The notes below the pieces were generated by a model that saw only the letters and a program-made list of their open reading frames with translations, was not told the DNA's origin and did not search any database. Shown here one piece after another: positions 58,079 through 64,000 of a DNA stretch of 64,000 nucleotides; position 1 is the first letter of the stretch, and each line of letters begins with the position of its first letter. Location: positions 62,001 through 126,000 of the forward strand of contig CAAGGL010000031.1 of the NCBI GenBank assembly GCA_900769405.1. The letters are read 5' to 3'. This DNA comes from an uncultured Alistipes sp. Its GTDB lineage: Bacteria > Bacteroidota > Bacteroidia > Bacteroidales > Rikenellaceae. A program made the translations under genes and the position numbers.

Positions 58079-58864
58079 CTACAAGTTGTCCTTCTCGATA
58101 TCCTTGAAGTAGCGGTAGGTCGAAACCTTCAACTCCTGCGCTGCTGCATCGTCGATTACCAGCACGCCCTTGGGGTGTACCTGCAAACCGGTGATAGTCC
58201 ACGAGTGGTTGTAAGCGCCCTCAACGCCCTGCTTAACAGCCTGAGCCTTAGCGTGGCCGGTAGCCAGAATCATAACCTCGCGGCTCGACAGAATGGTGCC
58301 AACACCAACGGTCAGAGCGGTCTTGGGAACCTGGTTAACGTCGCCATCGAAGAAACGAGCGTTAGCGATGATGGTATCCTCGGTCAGGGTCTTGATACGG
58401 GTACGCGAGTGGAGCGACGAGAAAGGCTCGTTGAACGCGATGTGACCGTCGTTACCTACACCACCCATAAACAGGTCGATACCGCCTGCTGCCTCGATCT
58501 TAGCCTCGTACTCAGCGCACTCACGCTCCAAATCCTCAGCGTTACCGTTCAGAATGTTTACATTCTCGGGGTTGATATCAACGTGCTTGAAGAAGTTGTT
58601 CCACATAAACGAGTGGTAGCTCTCGGGGTGCTCCTCGGGCAGGTTGCAGTACTCGTCCATATTGAACGTGATTACGTTCTTGAACGATACCTTACCGGCC
58701 TTGTTCATTGCGATCAGCTCCTTGTAAGTACCCAGGGGAGTACCACCGGTAGGAAGGCCCAATACGAAAGGCTTGGGACCTTTGTGTGCGTTGATGCGCT
58801 CTACAATGTGATTTGCTGCCCACTTAGCAACCTCGGCAGCGGTGTTCTCGATAATTAATCTCAT
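58079..58864 (-). CDS. nagB: Glucosamine-6-phosphate deaminase
   Basis: NagB converts glucosamine-6-phosphate to fructose-6-phosphate and ammonia. The 261-residue protein has the full active-site set: the NMDEYCNL Asp, and GVGNDGHIAFNEPFSS with Asp, His and Glu (equivalent to E. coli D141, H143, E148). GLPTGGTPLGTYKEL forms the phosphate loop. It lies 42 bp after a longer fused relative whose NagB site is altered. Length matches E. coli NagB. Confidence 0.95.
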   Translation of the reverse strand: MRLIIENTAAEVAKWAANHIVERINAHKGPKPFVLGLPTGGTPLGTYKELIAMNKAGKVSFKNVITFNMDEYCNLPEEHPESYHSFMWNNFFKHVDINPENVNILNGNAEDLERECAEYEAKIEAAGGIDLFMGGVGNDGHIAFNEPFSSLHSRTRIKTLTEDTIIANARFFDGDVNQVPKTALTVGVGTILSSREVMILATGHAKAQAVKQGVEGAYNHSWTITGLQVHPKGVLVIDDAAAQELKVSTYRYFKDIEKDNL

Positions 58865-58906
58865 CTCTTTTTGTGTTTTATTATTAGTTAGTTAATTGTC
58901 TGTTGT

Positions 58907-60832
58907 TTAGAACATTCGCACGAATACCTCTATTGCCTGATACTCAGCCATTCCGAGCTTGTCGTACAGCATTGCGGTATTCTGAGTGCGCTCCTCGGCA
59001 CGCTGCCAGAACTCGCGCGAATCCTCACCCGGGAAGGGTACAAGATCCTTCTGCGAGAGGTGGCGATAGATCGCGTGACGCTTCTTGATTACCTCGGCGG
59101 GTGAGAGAGGCACGGCCATATCGACCATATCCAGACCCCACTCCATCCACGCACCGCGATAGAGCCACATTCGGCAATCCTTGAACCACTCCTCGTCCTT
59201 AACCTGCTCGACAGCACCCAGCACCGCCTCGATGCAGACGCGATGTGTGCCGTGCGGATCGGCCAGATCGCCCGCCGCGAAGATCTGATGCGGCTTCACC
59301 TCACGCAACAACTTCGCGATGATCTCGATGTCGGCCTGACCCATCGGGTTCTTCTTGATACCGCCCGACTCGTAGAAGGGCAGATTCAGGAAGTGGACAT
59401 TCTCCTCCTTAACGCCGAATACCGAGCAGGCTCCGAGAGCCTCACCGCGACGCATCGCACCCTTCAAGTTGAGCAGGGCGCGCGGCTCGGGTTCGCCCTT
59501 GCGTTTTTGACCGATGATGCGGTTCACCTCGTCAACCCAATCGCCAAGACCCATCTCGCGCGCCGTAGCGATAAATTGCTTGATCACGTCGTCGTGCACG
59601 GCAACATTACCCGAAACCTGATAAGCGACGTGTACGTCGTGACCCTGATCGGTCAGGCGCATAAACGTACCACCCATCGAGATCACGTCGTCGTCGGGAT
59701 GTGGCGAGAAGATTATCACGCGCTTGGGATAGGGTGTAGCGCGTTCGGGACGGGTCGAGTCGTCGGCATTGGGTTTGCCACCCGGCCAGCCCGAAATGGT
59801 ATGCTGCAAATCGTTGAAAACCTTGATGTTGATTGCGTCGAACGGACCTTCGGCTTCGAGCAGCTGACCCAACGAATTGTCGATATAATCGTCGTAAGTG
59901 AGTTTGAGAATCGGCTTTTGGGTCTTCATCGCCAGCCAGATAACTGCCTTGCGAATGAATTTGGGCGACCAGTCGCACGTGCCGACCAGCCACGGAGCCT
60001 TGACGCGCGTCAACTCCTCGGCAGCCTCCTCGTCAATCACGATCTCGATATTGTGGTGCTCCTGTAAGTATGTCGCGGGGCACATCGGGTCGATAACGCC
60101 CTCGATCACCTGACCAACCACTGAGGCTTTGTCCTCGCCCCAAGCTACCAGCACGATCTCCTTTGCCGAGAGAATGGTGCCGATACCCATCGTGATTGCC
60201 TTCGTCGGAACGTTCTCCGCGCCCGCAAATGCCGACGCCTCCTCCTTGATGCTTGCGTTGCTCAGCGCCACCATACGGGTTTTGCTGTTCGAGTACGATC
60301 CTGCCTCGTTGAATCCGATCTGACCCTTCGAGCCCATACCGAGCAACATCAGGTCAAGACCGCCCATCTCGGCGATCTTAGCCTCATAGTCGCGACAGTA
60401 TTGCGAAACCTTCTCGACGGGCACCGACGGATCGGGGATGAAGGTGTTTTCGGGACGCACATTGACATACTCCAAGAACTCCTCGTGAATACGGAAGTTA
60501 CGGCTCTGCTGAGCCTCTTTCGATATGCCGTAGAATTCGTCGAGCGAGAATACAACCACATTGCGGAAGCTTGCCTCGCCCGCGCGGAACATCTCAACCA
60601 GCTCCGAGTAGATCCCGACGGGCGAGCCGCCCGGGGTCAAGCCCAACACAAATTTCTCGCCCTTAGCCTCTTTGGCCTTAATTGCCGCCACGATCTTGTT
60701 GGCAACATATTTAGCGCCCTCGTTTTCGCTCTCGAACACATTGGTATTGATGCGTTCATAGCGACGGATAATATCCATCGGCTCGGCATTTGGGATCAAA
60801 CCGCCCTCTTTTTTTAGCTTGTAATTTCCCAT
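58907..60832 (-). CDS. NagB-like / PIG-L deacetylase fusion protein
   Basis: The 641-residue protein joins a NagB-like domain (about residues 25-290) to a PIG-L/LmbE-type deacetylase domain (about 370-600). The PIG-L zinc motifs are present: SPHPDDDVISMGG and the later His pair in DPHGTHR. In the NagB half the Asp-Glu of FSLDEFYGI remains, but the loop reads GMGSKGQIGFNEAG. The residues matching E. coli D141 and H143 are therefore Lys and Gln. A de-N-acetylase joined to a sugar-phosphate-binding domain is a reasonable reading. It lies between purF and nagB. Confidence 0.85.
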   Translation of the reverse strand: MGNYKLKKEGGLIPNAEPMDIIRRYERINTNVFESENEGAKYVANKIVAAIKAKEAKGEKFVLGLTPGGSPVGIYSELVEMFRAGEASFRNVVVFSLDEFYGISKEAQQSRNFRIHEEFLEYVNVRPENTFIPDPSVPVEKVSQYCRDYEAKIAEMGGLDLMLLGMGSKGQIGFNEAGSYSNSKTRMVALSNASIKEEASAFAGAENVPTKAITMGIGTILSAKEIVLVAWGEDKASVVGQVIEGVIDPMCPATYLQEHHNIEIVIDEEAAEELTRVKAPWLVGTCDWSPKFIRKAVIWLAMKTQKPILKLTYDDYIDNSLGQLLEAEGPFDAINIKVFNDLQHTISGWPGGKPNADDSTRPERATPYPKRVIIFSPHPDDDVISMGGTFMRLTDQGHDVHVAYQVSGNVAVHDDVIKQFIATAREMGLGDWVDEVNRIIGQKRKGEPEPRALLNLKGAMRRGEALGACSVFGVKEENVHFLNLPFYESGGIKKNPMGQADIEIIAKLLREVKPHQIFAAGDLADPHGTHRVCIEAVLGAVEQVKDEEWFKDCRMWLYRGAWMEWGLDMVDMAVPLSPAEVIKKRHAIYRHLSQKDLVPFPGEDSREFWQRAEERTQNTAMLYDKLGMAEYQAIEVFVRMF

Positions 60833-60871
60833 AGTCTTCGTGTCAGGTTGTTAGGTTTGTTGGTTGAATAT

Positions 60872-62743
60872 CTATTTAACGTACTTGTCGTAGTAAGCCA
60901 CATAAGCGGCATTAACCAAGCGGTTACCGCCCGCAGTGGGGAAGTCACCCGAGAAGTACCAATCGCCCTTGTTGTTGGGGCACGCCTCGTGCAGACCCTC
61001 GATGCTCTGGTAAACGATGCTCACAGGCACGGTGCAATCCTCGGGGGTCAACATCTTTGTGATCTGAGCGGTAATCTCGTCATCGGTGAACGGCGCGTAG
61101 ATATCCTTCACGCAGTTAACCATCTCGGTAACGGGCAGTTTAGCCTGCTCCAAGCACTTGTTGTAGGTGTCGTGCAGCAGCTGCTCCATACCGCGCTCGC
61201 GCAACAACGCAACAGCAGCGTGGAATGCGATGAACTCGCTCATACGCGACATATCGATACCGTAGTAGTCGGGATAGCGTACCTGGGGCGACGACGAAAC
61301 GATGATGATCTTCTTCGGGTTCAAACGGCTGAGGATCTTGATGATACTCTGTTTGAGTGTAGTACCGCGCACGATCGAGTCGTCGATAACGGCGATGCTG
61401 TCCACACCGGGAGTGATCGTGTCGTAGGTAATATCGTAAACGTGGGCAGCCAGATCGTTACGGCTCGAACCCTCGGTGATAAACGTACGCAATTTGATAT
61501 CCTTGATGGCCAACTTCTCGGTACGAACACTGCGGTCGAGAATTGCCTCGATCTGCTCGGCCTGCGGATTTGCACCCAGAGCCTCGATCTGCTCCACCTT
61601 CTGGCGATTCATATAGTTGTTCATACCCTCGACCATACCGTAGTAAGCCACCTCGGCCGTGTTCGGGATAAACGAGAGTACCAAGTGATCGATATCGTAA
61701 TCAACCTCTTTGAGGATCTGGTCGCAAAGCAGACGACCGAGCTTTTTGCGCTCGCGATAGATGTCCGAGTCGCTACCACGCGAGAAGTAGATGCGCTCGA
61801 ACGAGCAGGGTGACAACTTCTCGGCGGGCTCCAAAATCTGCTCAACACTTACCTCGCCATTGCGCTTGATGAACAGACCCTCACCCGGCTGCAACTCCTT
61901 CACCTGATCGGTGGTCAGGTTCATTGCGGTCTGGATTACGGGACGCTCCGAGGCAACGATCACTACCTCTTCGTCGATGTAGTAGAATGCCGAGCGGATA
62001 CCCCACTTATCGCGCAGTACGAAGCAGTCGCCCGTACCCGTTGCGCCTTCGATCACGAAGCCACCGTCCCAAAGCGACGATGCCTCGCGCATAATCTTCT
62101 GAATGTTGAGTTCGTCTTCGATCTTGTCGATCAGCTCCGAGCCGGTGTATCCCTCGGCCATAAAGCGGTGCTGCAACTCCTCGACCTGCTCATCGAGCAT
62201 ATAGCCGAGCTGTTCGAGCATAAGGAACATATCGGCGTCCTGACGCGGGTGCTGACCCTGCTTCACAACGTGAGCCATCAGTTCCTCGGCATTGGTCAGG
62301 CTGAAATTACCTGCCAGCACGATGTTGCGGCTACGCCAGTTGTTACGGCGCAGGAAGGGGTGCACGTACGACATACCGCTACGACCTGCGGTGCTGTAAC
62401 GAAGGTGACCCACGTAGCACTCGCCTACATAGGGCATATCTTCGTCTGACAGACCGGCAGCTCGACCTGCTGCGATATCTTTATTAGCTGCGGCGAAGCA
62501 CTCGCCGATAGCGCCGCTACCCAGCGCTCGTTCTCGGAATATATATTCGCTACCGGGCTGTGCTGCGAGCTTAATGCAGGCCAGACCGGCGCCTTCTTGA
62601 CCACGGTTATGCTGTTTCTCCATCAACAGGTAGAGTTTGTTCATACCGTAGAGGGGAGTGCCATACTTTTCGGTGTAATAAGAGATAGGTTTTCTCAACC
62701 TAACGAGGGCGATGCCACATTCGTGTTTAAGTGCCTCACTCAT
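60872..62743 (-). CDS. purF: Amidophosphoribosyltransferase-like protein (long form)
   Basis: PurF makes phosphoribosylamine from PRPP and glutamine, the first step of purine synthesis. The N-terminal glutaminase begins MSEALKHECGIALVRL, with the nucleophile Cys9 exposed only after removal of 8 residues, as in propeptide-type PurF. The PRPP loop is IAVIDDSIVRGTTLKQ. At 623 residues it is clearly longer than the usual 470-510, with extra length in the middle and at the C-terminus. It is first in the run purF, NagB-PIG-L, nagB, all minus strand. Confidence 0.87.
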   Translation of the reverse strand: MSEALKHECGIALVRLRKPISYYTEKYGTPLYGMNKLYLLMEKQHNRGQEGAGLACIKLAAQPGSEYIFRERALGSGAIGECFAAANKDIAAGRAAGLSDEDMPYVGECYVGHLRYSTAGRSGMSYVHPFLRRNNWRSRNIVLAGNFSLTNAEELMAHVVKQGQHPRQDADMFLMLEQLGYMLDEQVEELQHRFMAEGYTGSELIDKIEDELNIQKIMREASSLWDGGFVIEGATGTGDCFVLRDKWGIRSAFYYIDEEVVIVASERPVIQTAMNLTTDQVKELQPGEGLFIKRNGEVSVEQILEPAEKLSPCSFERIYFSRGSDSDIYRERKKLGRLLCDQILKEVDYDIDHLVLSFIPNTAEVAYYGMVEGMNNYMNRQKVEQIEALGANPQAEQIEAILDRSVRTEKLAIKDIKLRTFITEGSSRNDLAAHVYDITYDTITPGVDSIAVIDDSIVRGTTLKQSIIKILSRLNPKKIIIVSSSPQVRYPDYYGIDMSRMSEFIAFHAAVALLRERGMEQLLHDTYNKCLEQAKLPVTEMVNCVKDIYAPFTDDEITAQITKMLTPEDCTVPVSIVYQSIEGLHEACPNNKGDWYFSGDFPTAGGNRLVNAAYVAYYDKYVK

Positions 62744-62793
62744 AAACGTAGAGTTATGAAATAGAAAAAATGAATTTATAAAAATATCGACTA

Positions 62794-62801
62794 CAAAGAT
62801 A
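62794..62801 (-). promoter_or_regulatory. Candidate -7 promoter element for purF
   Basis: TATCTTTG on the minus strand lies 51 bp before the purF start. The 62744-62989 gap otherwise holds only the two promoters. Confidence 0.55.
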
Positions 62802-62951
62802 ACAAATGCTCATTAGACATCAAACATTTCGAGCCCCATTTTTTCGGTTTTCTTGCAACTTTTTTTGCTAATTTCTGACGTCGAGGCTTGTGCGCGCACG
62901 TATTGGAGGCTGTTTTTGCTCTGCGAGGGTACAGAAATCGACTAAAATCCC

Positions 62952-62959
62952 TAAATTTG
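62952..62959 (+). promoter_or_regulatory. Candidate -7 promoter element for the BASS transporter gene
   Basis: TAAATTTG lies 31 bp before the ATG at 62990. Confidence 0.55.
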
Positions 62960-62989
62960 CACCCGAAAACGAACTCTCAAAAACAGACG

Positions 62990-63880
62990 ATGAATCCGAC
63001 AATTAAAACCATCTCGATGCCTACGGTGATGATCGCGGGCGCGCTTTTTTGCCGACAGATTATGGCTCTCGATACGTGGTGCGACCACCGCATTACGCCC
63101 GTAGTGATCTTCTCGATGTTGTTCATCACATTTTGCCGCGTCGATATGCGCCAGATGCGTCTGCAACCGATGCATTTTTGGCTTATTGCCTTCCAATTTT
63201 TGGTGGCTTTGGCGCTCTATGCCGCGCTGGCGTGGTGGAACGTGACGGTGGCGCAGGGTGCACTGATTTGCGTGATGGCACCCGTCGCTATGGCAGCTGT
63301 GGTGATTGGCGGAATGTTGGGCGCAAATATCGTCACGATGACAACTTACAGCCTGCTGTGCAACTTCGTTTTCGCCTTTCTTGCGCCGGCTGTGCTGTCG
63401 TGGGTGGGCGACGGAACCTGCTCATTTGCAGAGATTCTCGGTCGCGTAACGCCGATGTTGGTGCTACCGTTCGTGGTGGCTCAGGTCTGCCGCTATGCCG
63501 TGCCGCGAGTGAGCGATTGGGTGTCGCGCCATAGCTCGCTTTCGTTCTATGCGTGGCTGGTGGGATTGGCTGTGATTATGGCTCGCACAACCTGCTTTAT
63601 CCTCGATTTGGAGGGGGCAGATTTGATGACCGAGATCGCATTGGCGGTTGTGGCATTGTTGGTCTGCCTTGCGCAGTTCTCGCTCGGTCGCAAACTCGGT
63701 CGTCACTATGGCGATCCCGCGGCGGGAGGTCAGTCGCTCGGTCAGAAAAATACGATCCTCGTGGTGTGGATCTCGCAGACCTTCCTCGATCCGCTGTCGT
63801 CGATCGCTCCGACGGCCTATATCGTATGGCAGAATCTTGTGAATAGCTACCAGATGTGGCGTGCCCGCGGACAGAAGTAG
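62990..63880 (+). CDS. BASS-like (bile acid:sodium symporter superfamily) membrane protein
   Basis: The 296-residue protein has eight to ten hydrophobic helices and no long soluble domain. The overall pattern fits the bile acid:sodium symporter/arsenite permease-like superfamily, with a polar crossing region near AVVIGGMLGANIVTMTTYSL and a conserved-looking SLGQKNTILVVWISQTFLDP. The substrate is unknown. I start at ATG 62990; the frame to 62888 would add 34 residues through the promoter. It is a single gene, with a terminator after it. Confidence 0.7.
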   Translation: MNPTIKTISMPTVMIAGALFCRQIMALDTWCDHRITPVVIFSMLFITFCRVDMRQMRLQPMHFWLIAFQFLVALALYAALAWWNVTVAQGALICVMAPVAMAAVVIGGMLGANIVTMTTYSLLCNFVFAFLAPAVLSWVGDGTCSFAEILGRVTPMLVLPFVVAQVCRYAVPRVSDWVSRHSSLSFYAWLVGLAVIMARTTCFILDLEGADLMTEIALAVVALLVCLAQFSLGRKLGRHYGDPAAGGQSLGQKNTILVVWISQTFLDPLSSIAPTAYIVWQNLVNSYQMWRARGQK

Positions 63881-63902
63881 AGTAGCCGCACGATAAATAA
63901 AC

Positions 63903-63932
63903 GACGCCACCTCGATTGCTCGGGGTGGCGTC
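63903..63932. terminator. Terminator between converging genes at the window end
   Basis: GACGCCACC pairs with GGTGGCGTC around a 12-nt loop. It separates the transporter gene from the partial minus-strand gene. Confidence 0.7.
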
Positions 63933-63952
63933 TGTGATTTATTGAAGGTCAA

Positions 63953-64000
63953 TTACTTGCGGAAGATGAAATAGACTGCAAGGATCAGGCAGAGGAAACC
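63953..64000 (-). CDS. C-terminal end of a truncated small membrane-type protein
   Basis: Only the last 15 codons are inside the window. They read GFLCLILAVYFIFRK and then TAA, a hydrophobic helix ending in basic residues, as expected for the end of an inner-membrane protein. The rest lies beyond the right edge, so no family can be named. Confidence 0.45.
   Translation of the reverse strand, partial: GFLCLILAVYFIFRK

Noticed and set aside
1..64000. CRISPR arrays, prophage or insertion sequences
   Set aside because: No regularly spaced direct repeats, integrase, transposase or phage structural genes were seen.

Overview
The window is a gene-dense bacterial chromosome segment from a member of the Bacteroidales. 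The best fit is a GC-rich Rikenellaceae or Alistipes-like organism, although this is a judgement from content and not a database match. Lineage marks seen directly are the fused LpxC-FabZ protein, a TonB-like transducer, a Porin_10-type porin, DUF4295 next to L33/L28, a NagB-deacetylase fusion, WG-repeat proteins, a radical-SAM/lipoprotein locus, and many TAnnTTTG promoter elements (the Bacteroidetes -7 box) 5-60 bp before genes. Strong TCG, CGC and GAG codon use is even across the window. I see no prophage, insertion sequence, CRISPR array, integrase or rRNA operon. One tRNA (Pro, CGG) is present.

Layout. 1-3.3 kb: an SPFH membrane-protein operon (SPFH, a ribbon-helix-helix protein, two membrane proteins) and a secreted hydrolase. 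3.3-6.4 kb (minus): sirtuin, murF, GDP-mannose pyrophosphorylase. 6.6-16.4 kb (plus): pssA, porin, lytic transglycosylase, OPT transporter, pepT, nadE, DUF4923. 16.5-21.5 kb (minus, one plus gene): flavin reductase, dispanin-like protein, YgjP-type metalloprotease, rlmB, ABC-F ATPase, rpe. 21.6-28.6 kb (plus): rmuC, aminotransferase, kinase-WG protein, nadC, DPP4. 28.6-30.8 kb (minus): pseudokinase-WG protein and vWA protein. 30.9-37.5 kb (plus): mazG, rimP-nusA-infB, two small lipoproteins. 37.6-44.8 kb (minus): DUF4295-rpmG-rpmB, cinA, pyrD, pdxB, tRNA-Pro, rluA-type synthase, radical SAM/SPASM enzyme and two lipoproteins. 45-46.6 kb: zinc uptake znuA-znuC without znuB. 46.7-47.3 kb (minus): rpmA-rplU. 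47.4-52.4 kb (plus): a pseudo-receiver/HEAT/degenerate glycosyltransferase operon, cysQ, a BamE-like protein, dusB. 52.5-54.9 kb (minus): cation/proton antiporter and TonB. 55-57.2 kb (plus): lpxC-fabZ and lpxA. 57.3-62.7 kb (minus): MORN protein, nagB, nagB-PIG-L fusion, purF. 63-64 kb: a BASS-type transporter and the tail of another gene.

Most genes are core metabolism, translation and envelope biogenesis. The parts most worth a second look are: (1) a radical SAM/SPASM enzyme beside two lipoproteins that share an MYGxP motif and near-identical signal peptides; (2) a split signalling set of a kinase-WG protein, a pseudokinase-WG protein and a vWA protein whose reading frame lacks a normal start codon; (3) a family of composite nested hairpins in three intergenic regions, each downstream of a terminator and followed by a second hairpin; (4) likely dead or altered active sites in NadE (glutaminase Cys to Gly), the NagB half of the fusion, and the receiver domain; (5) zinc transporter genes without a permease.
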